Origin: Treponema sp. | GTDB lineage: Bacteria > Spirochaetota > Spirochaetia > Treponematales > Breznakiellaceae | DNA: 45,882 nucleotides | Reading direction: 5' to 3' | NCBI GenBank assembly: GCA_031274285.1 | Contig: JAISQJ010000102.1 | Span: 1 to 45,882, forward strand | Part shown: one piece after another, positions 7,465-15,587 of the stretch | How positions within the stretch are numbered: position 1 is the stretch's first letter | Layout of the letters: each line of letters opens with the position of its first letter | The notes under the pieces: generated by a model | Told to the model about the DNA's origin: nothing | What the model saw: the letters and a program-made list of their open reading frames with translations, nothing else | The model's database searches: none | Position numbers and translations under genes: made by a program

Positions 7465-9009
7465 TTAGTTTTGTTGTACAGCCGCGGATTCATCAATGAT
7501 GGGGACCGATTTGATATACGAGAAGGGATCCTTTTCGTACCAGTCCTGCTTAAAGGGCAGCGGGCTGTTAAGGGAAATCCGCTTGTTAAACTGGTAGTTC
7601 CGGATCTTCGCGTTTAAGCGGCGGCTGACCTCAAAGACCCCCGAATAACCGCAGTAGTTATATATGGGCCCAAAGAGGGGCAGCAGCGGCAGCCCGTGGC
7701 GGGCGGCGATATTGTTGCCCCCCACATGGGTGATCAGAATATCCGGTTTAAGGCGCTTAACAATGTTGGTCATCTCAAATGGCTGATTGGTGGCGACGCT
7801 GAACTGTACGTCATCGATGCTTTCCAGGGCCTCAAAGATGGGCTCCACGAAACGGTCGTAGTGGTGGGCCTTAAAGCCGACCACCTCCATGCCCAAGTCC
7901 TGGCAGATCTCCGCGGTGGCCAGAATCCGCACTTCCCCGCCGGCCAGGTAGACCCGCTTTCCCGCCAGGTTTTTCCGAAATGGTTCCAGGGCCTCCTCCA
8001 GGGCCTTGTTTTCCGCCTGAATAAGATTTTCCGCCTCCCTTTCCAGGCCGAAATGGGCGGCCACCCGGCGCAGCCACTTGTCGGTATTTTTTCTGCCGAT
8101 AGGAATGGTGTCCACCACAAAGGGGATGTTGTACTTGGTTTTTAGGTGCTCCACAAAATAATCGTCGTGGGTACCGCAGAGGCTTACGTTGAGCGAAGTT
8201 TCCAGGGCGTACTGAAAATCCTCCGGCTCCGCATAGCAGGGGATAAAGGTTACGTTCAGCCCCAGGCCCTCCAGGATGCGGCGGAATTCCACTTCGTCGG
8301 CCCGGCTCATGGAGCCCACGTTAAGGATATTCACGTTCCGGCTTATCCGATACTTTTCCCGGACCCGGTAGCTGTCGTCTTCCCAGACCGGCAGTTTACG
8401 ATCCGGGTAGCGGATGTACTTTTTGAGGATGCCGTGGTAGACCGCGTCATAAGCGGTGGCCATGAGCTTGGTCTTAAAGCCTTCGCAGTGGATGGGCACC
8501 AGCACCGCGGCGGTCTCCTTTTGCAGATCGTCAAGGATGCTGTCCACATCATCGCCGATCAGGGCGGGGACGCAGCTAATGGCCACGATAATCGATTCGG
8601 GCCGGAATTCCCGGTCCGCGTAGATCACCGCCTCCCGCAGTTTCTTTTCCCCGCCGCCGATGACATCCGCCTCGTCCAGGTTGCTGGTAAGCCACTGGAG
8701 GCCTTCGGCATTGGGGTCCCGGAGCCGCTTGAAGGTTTTATTCAGGCCCAGGTTTCCGGTGACGCAGATGCCGCAGCCCAGGGGGCCGTGCATAATGACT
8801 ACCGCGTTCCTGATAGAGTTGAGAATCCCCAGGCTCAGGGTAAACTGGCAGCCCTGGGCCATGGTAAAAGCCCGGGCGGAAAGGTTGGTGCAGCCGTTGG
8901 CCATGGCCCGGCCGCAGGTCCGTACCTGGGCGCAGGTACCGCCGAAGGCAATGGAAGCGTGGAGCCGATCTTCCCGGCTGGGCGCGGACTTGGCGTTCAA
9001 AAAATCCAT
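7465..9009 (-). CDS. marD: Nitrogenase-like catalytic alpha subunit (MarD/NifD family)
   Basis: The 514-residue oxidoreductase subunit is homologous to NifD. P-cluster-type cysteines are Cys54 (AQGCQF), Cys79 (HGPLGCG) and Cys146 (SCVPALIGDD). VPIHCEGF matches the conserved NifD VPVRCEGF. Cys278 (NVSLCGTHDDYF) aligns with the NifD cysteine that holds the terminal iron of the cofactor. Alignment by eye puts Leu87, Met183, Tyr187 and Phe446 where NifD has Arg96, Gln191, His195 and His442. It is therefore probably a cofactor-bearing enzyme with a different active site. Start 9009 has GGAGG with good spacing. A hairpin separates it from the upstream K gene. Proposed role: reductive C-S cleavage, inferred from context. 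Confidence 0.85.
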   Translation of the reverse strand: MDFLNAKSAPSREDRLHASIAFGGTCAQVRTCGRAMANGCTNLSARAFTMAQGCQFTLSLGILNSIRNAVVIMHGPLGCGICVTGNLGLNKTFKRLRDPNAEGLQWLTSNLDEADVIGGGEKKLREAVIYADREFRPESIIVAISCVPALIGDDVDSILDDLQKETAAVLVPIHCEGFKTKLMATAYDAVYHGILKKYIRYPDRKLPVWEDDSYRVREKYRISRNVNILNVGSMSRADEVEFRRILEGLGLNVTFIPCYAEPEDFQYALETSLNVSLCGTHDDYFVEHLKTKYNIPFVVDTIPIGRKNTDKWLRRVAAHFGLEREAENLIQAENKALEEALEPFRKNLAGKRVYLAGGEVRILATAEICQDLGMEVVGFKAHHYDRFVEPIFEALESIDDVQFSVATNQPFEMTNIVKRLKPDILITHVGGNNIAARHGLPLLPLFGPIYNYCGYSGVFEVSRRLNAKIRNYQFNKRISLNSPLPFKQDWYEKDPFSYIKSVPIIDESAAVQQN

Positions 9010-9041
9010 ACGTAACCTCCAAAAAATAGTTTTAGTAAGAT

Positions 9042-9065
9042 CGGTTCCAAAATTTTTTGGAACCG
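9042..9065. promoter_or_regulatory. Intercistronic hairpin between the K-like and D-like genes
   Basis: CGGTTCCAAAA (9042-9052) and TTTTGGAACCG (9055-9065) form a perfect 11-bp stem with a 2-base loop. It lies in the 64-base gap between the stop of the K-like gene and the Shine-Dalgarno of the D-like gene. No U tract follows on the minus strand, so an mRNA-stabilising, processing or partial-termination role is more likely than full termination. Confidence 0.55.
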
Positions 9066-9073
9066 CCGTAACA

Positions 9074-10414
9074 TCAGCGGCCCATGACCAGGTAAGTGAT
9101 AATATCCTCGGTCAGGGACAGGCCCCCGGTGAAGCCCGCATAGGCCCGGTTCATGACGCAGCGGCCGGTCAGGGGGAAGGTCACCGGCACCAGGGGGAAG
9201 CCGAATTCCTGGGCCATGTCCCGCTCGTGGGAGCTGCCGATGATCACCGTGGGGCCCATGGAATCGTAGTACCGGTTGTTGCGGTTCCGGGGCCAGACCT
9301 CCCGCAGGTACTTTTTAACCGACGAGGTATCGGAGTCGAAATACACCGGGGGCTTTAGGGAGGAATCGAGGTTGGCAAACTGGGCGCCCACGGTCTTTTG
9401 CTGATCCTCGTCTAAAAGGTCCGTGACCACCACCAGTTCCGGTATCCAGCCCAGCTCGTCGGAAAGAAAACGGGTAAGGGCCGGGGCGTAGCTGGAATCC
9501 CCCACCACGATGGCGTAACGCTGCAGGTCCGCATCGTTGTAGATATCCGATATGCGCTCCAGGTAGTTGTAGTAAATCTTTTTTTCTTCGTCGATGACCG
9601 CAGCGGTATGGGCCGGATCGATAGCAAGGGCGTTTCCCACGGTCTTTAAGAAGGTCTCCCCCGCCACGGCGCCGATGGGGAAGGGGGTAACGATGTAGGG
9701 GATGCCGTGGACATCCTCAAAGTGCCGGGCGCTTTCAACGCCAAAATTATTGGACACGATGATGTTAAGGGCGGCCCTTCCGGCATTTTTAAGGTTATCC
9801 AGAGTCTCCCCCTCGCCAAAAAAGGTGTTCACCGTGAGGCCCAGCTTTTCCACAAGCCGCTTGATCTCCCGTAAATTACCCTTCCAAAAAGCGTCCTGGG
9901 CGGGAACTATACCCAGGATATTCACCGTCAGGGGGTCCTTTTCTTCGGACCTTTGGATGTAATGATCGATAAAGCCTTTGAACAAAAGTTCGTAGCCCAC
10001 AAAGGCATTGCCCTTAAAACTGGGGGTGGGAACGGCGATGACCGGCTTTTCGGCGTTTTTGAATTCGGAGACCACCGCCACCGTGTCGTCCCCGATCATG
10101 TCCACCATACAGCCGGTGACCACCACGTAGAGGTCCCCGTCCACAATTTCCAGGGTGGACTGGATCTGTTCCCGCAGCCGGGCCTCGCCGCCAAAGACCA
10201 CGTCCCGCTCCACCACATTGGAACTGGGCAGCGCGGAGCCGCCGCAGTAGCCGCCCCCCAGGTAGCCGGCCCCCGCGTTGAGGGCGGCGTTAATGTTGCC
10301 GCCGCAGCCCGCGGACCCGTGGATGATGGTGATGGCCCGGTGCAAGGCGTGAAGGGTTCCCACGGCGCCTCCTAAGGCGCAGGTGTACCGGGGCCTGTCG
10401 ATAAATTTACTCAT
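9074..10414 (-). CDS. marK: Nitrogenase-like beta subunit (MarK/NifK family)
   Basis: The 446-residue partner of the D-like subunit. Three P-cluster-type cysteines are Cys12 (YTCALGG), Cys37 (GSAGCGG) and Cys102 (TGCMVDMIGDD). The Cys12-Cys37 distance of 25 equals the Cys70-Cys95 distance in NifK. The protein lacks the long N-terminal arm of NifK and begins almost at the first cluster cysteine. An extra YCGG cysteine (Cys57) lies between the second and third ligands. GAGGAG precedes ATG 10414. It is the first of the three structural genes in transcription order (K, D, H), which differs from the H-D-K order of classical operons. Confidence 0.83.
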   Translation of the reverse strand: MSKFIDRPRYTCALGGAVGTLHALHRAITIIHGSAGCGGNINAALNAGAGYLGGGYCGGSALPSSNVVERDVVFGGEARLREQIQSTLEIVDGDLYVVVTGCMVDMIGDDTVAVVSEFKNAEKPVIAVPTPSFKGNAFVGYELLFKGFIDHYIQRSEEKDPLTVNILGIVPAQDAFWKGNLREIKRLVEKLGLTVNTFFGEGETLDNLKNAGRAALNIIVSNNFGVESARHFEDVHGIPYIVTPFPIGAVAGETFLKTVGNALAIDPAHTAAVIDEEKKIYYNYLERISDIYNDADLQRYAIVVGDSSYAPALTRFLSDELGWIPELVVVTDLLDEDQQKTVGAQFANLDSSLKPPVYFDSDTSSVKKYLREVWPRNRNNRYYDSMGPTVIIGSSHERDMAQEFGFPLVPVTFPLTGRCVMNRAYAGFTGGLSLTEDIITYLVMGR

Positions 10415-10474
10415 ACTAACGCTCCTCTCCCCAACAATTTTCTCCGGGAACCGCGGCTCCCGGAATCATGGCTC

Positions 10475-11371
10475 CTAACCATGCGAAAAGGTCTGTTCCA
10501 GTTCCCGGTTCCCGTAAAGCAGGGAGGAAAGGTCCCCCCGGCCGGGAATGCCCACGGCGTCGGCCCGGCAGTGCCGACAGTGGCGGAACACCGGAAGGTA
10601 GGCCTCCGCCGCTTCCCGGGCCTGGGCCAACTGGAGGCAGTCCGGTTCCGAAAATCCGGCAAACTCGTACTGGGGAATAAGGGGGATGATATTGATAATC
10701 CCCGCCCCGTTTTCCGCTACGGTCCGGGCTATCTCCCCAATATGTTCCCCGTTTATTCCGGGGATCAGTACGATGTTGATCTTGATCAAAAGCCCCAGGG
10801 CGGCGGCCTTCCGGATCCCCCGCTTTTGGGCTTCTATCAGAATCGCCGCCCCCTCTACCCCCTCATATTTTTTCCCCTCCAGGATTATATGGGAACAAAT
10901 CCGGTCCAGGATCGCCGGGTCTACGGCGTTCACCGTCACCGTTAAGGTCCGCACCCCCACCCGGAAAATTTCCTCCGCATAGGGTTCCAGCAGCAGGCCG
11001 TTGGTGCTCAGACAGTTGATAAGGTCCGGGTAGGCCCGGTGGATAATATCAAAGGTCTGGAGGGCGTGGCCGGTGGCCAGGGTATCCCCCGGACCGGCGA
11101 TGCCCGCCACGGTAATTTCCGGGCAAAGCTCCAGGGCCTCCTTTACCTTATCCAGTGCGGCCGCAGGCTTGAGCAGTTCCGCGCTTACCCCCGGCCGGTT
11201 CTCGAATTTGTTAAAGGTCCGCTTGCAGAAACGGCACTGGATATTGCAGGCGGGACTGACCGGCAGGTGAATCCTCCCCCGGTTTACGTTGGCCTCCCCG
11301 GAAAAGCAGGGATGCCGGCTGCTGATATGCGTGTAGCGTTCGTCGATCTTCGCGGCTCCTAAGCAGCCCAT
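10475..11371 (-). CDS. marB: NifB-type radical SAM cluster-assembly enzyme
   Basis: NifB fuses [4Fe-4S] units and inserts a SAM-derived carbide to make the 8Fe precursor of nitrogenase cofactors. The 298-residue protein contains HPCF (Cys22), the radical SAM motif ACNIQCRFC (Cys42, Cys46, Cys49), RTFNKFENRPGVS, and the C-terminal CRHCRADAVG motif (Cys265, Cys268), all diagnostic of NifB. The C-terminal NifX-like domain found in some NifB proteins is absent. It lies 60 bases before the K-like gene and 37 bases after cysK. Its presence implies that the D/K complex carries a NifB-derived cluster, not just a [4Fe-4S] centre as in protochlorophyllide reductase. Confidence 0.88.
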   Translation of the reverse strand: MGCLGAAKIDERYTHISSRHPCFSGEANVNRGRIHLPVSPACNIQCRFCKRTFNKFENRPGVSAELLKPAAALDKVKEALELCPEITVAGIAGPGDTLATGHALQTFDIIHRAYPDLINCLSTNGLLLEPYAEEIFRVGVRTLTVTVNAVDPAILDRICSHIILEGKKYEGVEGAAILIEAQKRGIRKAAALGLLIKINIVLIPGINGEHIGEIARTVAENGAGIINIIPLIPQYEFAGFSEPDCLQLAQAREAAEAYLPVFRHCRHCRADAVGIPGRGDLSSLLYGNRELEQTFSHG

Positions 11372-11408
11372 GGTTTACCTCTCTTGGCGGCGTATTAATA
11401 ACGGCGTG

Positions 11409-12359
11409 TTAAAACCGCGGCCGTTCCAGTGAATCAAAGAGGGGGGTGGAAAGGTACCGTTCCCCCGTATCCGGCAGCAGGGCCACCACAATTTTGTTTT
11501 CGTATTCCGGCCGCCGGGCGATCTGGGCGGCCGCAAAGGCCGCGGCGCCGGAGGAAATGCCCACCAGGAGCCCCTCCCAGGCGGCAAGACGCTGGGCCGC
11601 CTCAAAGGCGTCGTTGGTGCGGACCTTGTAGATTTCATCGTAAACGGCGGTGTTAAGCACGTTGGGGACAAAGCCCGCGCCGATGCCCTGAATCTTGTGG
11701 GGACCGGGGGCCGAGCCTGAAAGGACCGCCGAGTCGTAGGGCTCCACCGCGATAATTTTTACGGTGGGGTTCCGCTCCTTCAGCACCTCCCCTACCCCGG
11801 TGATGGTGCCCCCCGTCCCGATGCCGGCCACAAAGGCCGCCACCTGTCCGTCGGTGTCCCGCCAGATTTCCTCGGCGGTAGTTTTCCGGTGGACCTCCGG
11901 GTTGGCGGGGTTGTTAAACTGCTGGGGGATAAACGAATTCGGTATCTGGGCGTTTAGTTCCTCCGCCTTCCTGATGGCCCCCTTCATGCCATCCTTGCCG
12001 GGGGTCAGCACCAGTTCCGCGTTCAGAGCCGCCAGGAGCTTCCGCCGCTCCATGCTCATGGTGTCGGGCATCACCAGGATGATCCGGTAACCCTTGGCCG
12101 CCGCCACAAAGGCAAGGCCGATGCCGGTATTGCCGCTGGTGGGTTCGATAATAACGCTGCCTTCGTCCAGGCGCCCCTCCTGTTCTGCGGCCTCGACCAT
12201 GGCCAGGGCGATACGATCCTTCACGCTCCCCAGGGGGTTAAAATACTCAAGCTTTGCTACCACCCGTCCCCGGACCCCCAGGTCCCGGCCGTAGGCGGTC
12301 AATTCCAACAGCGGCGTATTTCCGATTAAATCGGTTAACTTGCCGGCGATCCGCACCAT
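11409..12359 (-). CDS. cysK: Cysteine synthase (O-acetylserine sulfhydrylase)
   Basis: PLP enzyme that makes cysteine from O-acetylserine and sulfide. The 316-residue length is typical. The Schiff-base Lys lies in NPLGSVKDR, the substrate loop is EPTSGNTG, the PLP-phosphate loop is [10 protein letters not shown], and the C-terminal SSGAAA segment is present. GGAGG lies 7-8 bases before ATG 12359. It sits between the ssuA-like and nifB-like genes on the same strand. It is therefore likely to capture sulfur released by the nitrogenase-like enzyme, although relatives can also use thiols or other acceptors. Confidence 0.9.
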   Translation of the reverse strand: MVRIAGKLTDLIGNTPLLELTAYGRDLGVRGRVVAKLEYFNPLGSVKDRIALAMVEAAEQEGRLDEGSVIIEPTSGNTGIGLAFVAAAKGYRIILVMPDTMSMERRKLLAALNAELVLTPGKDGMKGAIRKAEELNAQIPNSFIPQQFNNPANPEVHRKTTAEEIWRDTDGQVAAFVAGIGTGGTITGVGEVLKERNPTVKIIAVEPYDSAVLSGSAPGPHKIQGIGAGFVPNVLNTAVYDEIYKVRTNDAFEAAQRLAAWEGLLVGISSGAAAFAAAQIARRPEYENKIVVALLPDTGERYLSTPLFDSLERPRF

Positions 12360-12466
12360 TATCTGCCTCCAGATTAAACGTTAAGAAGGCAGGGAACGGC
12401 CGCCGGTTTTTCAAATGCGCCGGCAGCCGCCCGTGCCTTCAAATATTTTTAAATACTAAACGTCCC

Positions 12467-13480
12467 TTACTTAAAAAGAGAATCCGGCACCCCTTCCAGG
12501 GCGATAAAGGTAGTCCGGGTCAGGACATCGGGGTCCACATCGTCCCCCACCAGCTTGATCCGCTGGAGGTCCCTGGTGTTGCGGCCTATGGCTATCCGGG
12601 CCCCGTCTACCGAAGAACGGTAGTCGTAGGTTTTAAGAATCGCGGCGTTCACCTCAGGGTCCCCGGCGACATAACGCTTTTCCGCCATAAGCCGGGCGGT
12701 TTCATCGGGGTTGTTTTGCACGTAGGCCGCGGCCTTCTGGATGGCCCGGACAAATTTTGCCGCGGTCTGGGGATAATTTTTTACAAAGTTAGCCCCCGCC
12801 ACAATGACGCAGCAGAATTCCTCTTTCAGGTAATCATCGGTGGCGGAATTGATGATCACCCGGCCCTTGCCCTCGCTCTCGATAATATGGGCCGTGGGGT
12901 CTCCCTGGGCGATGGCGTCCACCTGTACCCGTTCCAGGGCCAGGGGCAGGTCAGCGCTCTGGTAAATGACCCACTCCACCTCCAGGTTATCGGCGCTTAC
13001 CCCGATACCCAGTTCCGCCAGGTAGCGCTGGGTGATAACCGTACCGCTGGCGGCCATGCCGGTGGTGCCGATCTTCTTCCCCTTTAAGTCCGCCGGACCC
13101 CTAATCGGCGAGTCCGGCCGGACCAGCACCTTCACGCATCCGGTATGGAGGCCCAGGGGGATCTTAACCTCCAGGCCGTTGGCCAGGGGCTGAATCAGGG
13201 TAGCCAGGAGGTTATTGGTCACGTCAATCTGGCCGGTGGTTAAGAGCAGGTTAGTCTGCCCCGTATCCACCTGAACCTCGTCCCATTTAAGGCCCTCCTC
13301 CTCGTAGAAACCCTTTTCCTGGGCAATAAAGAAGGGGGCGCTGCAGAGGCCCACGGTAACCCCCCGCCCGATTTTTACCACATAATCCTCTTCCGCCACG
13401 GAAGAATCCGTTTTTCCCCTGGCGTAGACACCGGGTAGTGTTACTGCGGCCAGAAGAAGCACAAGAAAGCATTTTTTCAT
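12467..13480 (-). CDS. ssuA: SsuA/NMT1-type periplasmic substrate-binding protein
   Basis: A 337-residue binding protein of the nitrate/sulfonate/taurine family (COG0715). It opens with a Sec signal peptide (MKKCFLVLLLAAVTLPGVYA). Family features include the CSAPFFIAQEKGFYEEEGL start, the GTTGMAASGT segment and the two-lobe alpha/beta pattern. It would capture the imported compound in the periplasm and pass it to the permease. The ligand cannot be assigned from sequence; sulfonates, sulfate esters or other organosulfur compounds are favoured because of cysK and the NifB/H/D/K genes downstream. A 107-base gap before cysK leaves room for an internal promoter or processing site. Confidence 0.8.
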   Translation of the reverse strand: MKKCFLVLLLAAVTLPGVYARGKTDSSVAEEDYVVKIGRGVTVGLCSAPFFIAQEKGFYEEEGLKWDEVQVDTGQTNLLLTTGQIDVTNNLLATLIQPLANGLEVKIPLGLHTGCVKVLVRPDSPIRGPADLKGKKIGTTGMAASGTVITQRYLAELGIGVSADNLEVEWVIYQSADLPLALERVQVDAIAQGDPTAHIIESEGKGRVIINSATDDYLKEEFCCVIVAGANFVKNYPQTAAKFVRAIQKAAAYVQNNPDETARLMAEKRYVAGDPEVNAAILKTYDYRSSVDGARIAIGRNTRDLQRIKLVGDDVDPDVLTRTTFIALEGVPDSLFK

Positions 13481-13553
13481 AAAGCTCTCCTTCTCTTTTT
13501 ATATAGACCCTCCGCTATTCAGATTTAACGGAAGGGGGATCCCCTCTAAAAAC

Positions 13554-14345
13554 CTACAGGTAGTATTGCAGTTCCTGCCGGGCGCCGGCGAAATGCAGAA
13601 TCTGGAGTATCTTCGCCCGCAGTTCCAGAAAGTCCGGATCGTCCCGTTGGCGGGGGCGGCCCATTTCCACCCGGATAACCTGTTCTATCTTGGCGGGCCG
13701 GGCGGACATGACCACAATCCGATTGGCCATATAAATAGCCTCGTCCACATCGTGGGTCACCATCACCGTGGTCATGCCCCGGCGCTCCCAAATTTTAAGA
13801 ATCTCGTCCTGCATGTTCATCCGGGTAAAGGCGTCCAGGGCCCCCAGCGGTTCGTCCAGAAGCAGGACCTTGGGGTTATTCACCAGGGCCCTGGCCAGGC
13901 TTGCCCGCTGGGCCATGCCGCCGGAAAGGTGGTGGGGGTAAGATTTTTCAAAGCCCTCAAGACCCATGAACTTGAAAAATTCCGGGATATTTTCCCTTTC
14001 CCGCTTGTAGACCCCCCGGGCCCGCAGGCCGAAGGCGATGTTTTCGTAAATAGTCTTCCAGGGGAACAGAGTCGGGTCCTGGAACACCAGGCCCCGCTCG
14101 TAACCGGGGGCGTGGATAGACTCGTCGTCCAGGCGCAGCTCCCCGCTGTCCGGCTGAATAAGGCCCGCGATAAGCCGCAGCAGGGTAGATTTACCGCAGC
14201 CGGAAGGCCCGATAAGGGAAATAAATTCCCCCGGATTAAAGACCAGATTGATATTGTCCAGCACCGCAATGTCCGGCCCGTCAACCTGGGGAAAGGTTTT
14301 CCGCACGTCCTTTATCCGGATAGTTCCTTGTTCCGCTGTTTCCAT
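13554..14345 (-). CDS. ssuB: SsuB-type ABC transporter ATPase
   Basis: The 263-residue ATPase subunit of the importer. It shows Walker A GPSGCGKST, a Q-loop VFQDPTLFPW, signature LSGGMAQR, Walker B VLLLDEPLGALD and the switch His in MVTHD. This form (FQD-LFPW, LSGGM.QR) is typical of nitrate/sulfonate/taurine transporters. It lies between the permease and binding-protein genes, so the transcript order is permease, ATPase, binding protein. Confidence 0.88.
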   Translation of the reverse strand: METAEQGTIRIKDVRKTFPQVDGPDIAVLDNINLVFNPGEFISLIGPSGCGKSTLLRLIAGLIQPDSGELRLDDESIHAPGYERGLVFQDPTLFPWKTIYENIAFGLRARGVYKRERENIPEFFKFMGLEGFEKSYPHHLSGGMAQRASLARALVNNPKVLLLDEPLGALDAFTRMNMQDEILKIWERRGMTTVMVTHDVDEAIYMANRIVVMSARPAKIEQVIRVEMGRPRQRDDPDFLELRAKILQILHFAGARQELQYYL

Positions 14346-14378
14346 AGTTTTACTGTTTCCTTATTTCACTTTTTTGGC

Positions 14379-15428
14379 TCACCACCGGATCGTTCCCTTC
14401 TGCCAGCTTAAAACCCGGTTCCTTATCCTGAACTGGATATTGATCAGGAGGGAAAAGGTCAGGGCGATCACGATAAGGGCCGCGTAAACCTGGGAATAGG
14501 CCATGGTTTCCCGCTGCCAGTTGATGTACCAGCCGATGCCGAATTTGCATCCGATCATCTCCGCCGCCATAAGGGTCAGGAAGGATGAGGAGGTGCCGTT
14601 AAAAAGACCGGCGAAAATATTGGGGGCCGCCGCGGGCAGGGCAATGGAAAGCACATTCCGCAGAGTCCCCGCCCCCAGGGTGCTGGAAACCTCAAAGTAG
14701 CTTTTCCGCACATTGAGGATCCCCGAACTGGTAAGAATGGTGGTGGGAAACCACACCCCCAGGGCGATAAGGAACAGGGCCGCGTCGGTGGCCCGGGTAA
14801 AAACCACCAGGGCAATGGGAATCCAGGCCGTCGAGGGAATGGGCCCCACGATGCGGATACAGGGCATGATCCAGTAGTTCCAGCGCTGGCTCCAGCCGAT
14901 AAGAGTCCCGGTCAGGACCCCCACAAAGGCCCCCAGGAAGAAGCCCCCCAAAAGGAGCCGCAAAGAGTAGACCAGACAGCGGAGCATAAAAAACCAGTCG
15001 TTAATAAAAACCTGGACAATCCGCTCCGGCGCGGGAAAGTAGAGGCTGGGGATCAGGCCCAGCTTCAGGGTGATCACGTTATAGAGCCCCAGGACCAGGA
15101 AGGCCGCACCCAAAAACCAGGATTTATACACCAGCTTTTCCCGCCGTTTCCGGTTAAACACGCTCACCGCCCCGTACAGCCCCAGAACCCCGATAAGGAT
15201 GTACAAAAAAATCGTGAAGTAGGGCAGCTCCTTAACCCGGTACCCCGGATTAGTCGGCGTCAGGGTATGGACCAGCAGGTTGACGGCCAGGGCCGCCAGG
15301 GGGATCAGCACCCGCCAGTCAAAGAAAAGCTCCGGGCCGGACCCTTCCGGGACGGTCTTTTCCGCCGAAACCACCCCCCGGCTTTTAAGGATTCCCGTTA
15401 AATTTCCGCTCTTTAACAGCTCAGACAT
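14379..15428 (-). CDS. ssuC: SsuC-type ABC transporter permease with extended N-terminus
   Basis: A 349-residue membrane protein, first gene of the operon. The C-terminal part is a standard BPD_transp_1 permease, with an EAA-like loop around SSTLGAGTLRNVLSIALPAAAPNIFAG. The family is usually about 250-280 residues. Here about 100 extra N-terminal residues hold a likely cytoplasmic segment and three further hydrophobic stretches (about residues 37-51, 69-84 and 96-113). AGAGAGG precedes ATG 15428. The extension could be a family variant or a lineage-specific feature. Confidence 0.82.
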   Translation of the reverse strand: MSELLKSGNLTGILKSRGVVSAEKTVPEGSGPELFFDWRVLIPLAALAVNLLVHTLTPTNPGYRVKELPYFTIFLYILIGVLGLYGAVSVFNRKRREKLVYKSWFLGAAFLVLGLYNVITLKLGLIPSLYFPAPERIVQVFINDWFFMLRCLVYSLRLLLGGFFLGAFVGVLTGTLIGWSQRWNYWIMPCIRIVGPIPSTAWIPIALVVFTRATDAALFLIALGVWFPTTILTSSGILNVRKSYFEVSSTLGAGTLRNVLSIALPAAAPNIFAGLFNGTSSSFLTLMAAEMIGCKFGIGWYINWQRETMAYSQVYAALIVIALTFSLLINIQFRIRNRVLSWQKGTIRW

Positions 15429-15507
15429 ACCGTTTACCTCTCTTCTGCGGCGTAATTCCTACTATACATATCTGTTTTATATAATAGAATTCCGATCGTT
15501 TTTATAG

Positions 15508-15534
15508 GTTATAGGCTTTCAAAGGCCCTGTCAA
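15508..15534 (-). promoter_or_regulatory. Candidate promoter of the ssu-cysK-nif-like operon
   Basis: A consensus -35 TTGACA (15534-15529) is followed after 15 bases by TATAAC (15513-15508), with a second TATAAA seven bases further on. The spacing is not ideal (15 or 22). It lies about 80-100 bases upstream of the permease start in an AT-rich gap. This is the only good -35 hexamer I see before the operon. Confidence 0.4.
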
Positions 15535-15587
15535 GGGTTTTGAAAAATTTTTAAAAAAATTTATTGGACGAATGGGGTCCCGGCTGC

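Noticed and set aside
6559-10414. Classical nitrogen-fixation genes
   Set aside because: No nifE, nifN, nifV or other cofactor genes are seen, the D active-site residues differ from NifD, and the linked genes are for sulfur. The homology itself is real.
6559-10414. Protochlorophyllide/chlorophyllide reductase or CfbCD (F430) system
   Set aside because: NifB is present, the D subunit keeps the cofactor Cys278, and no tetrapyrrole genes are nearby.
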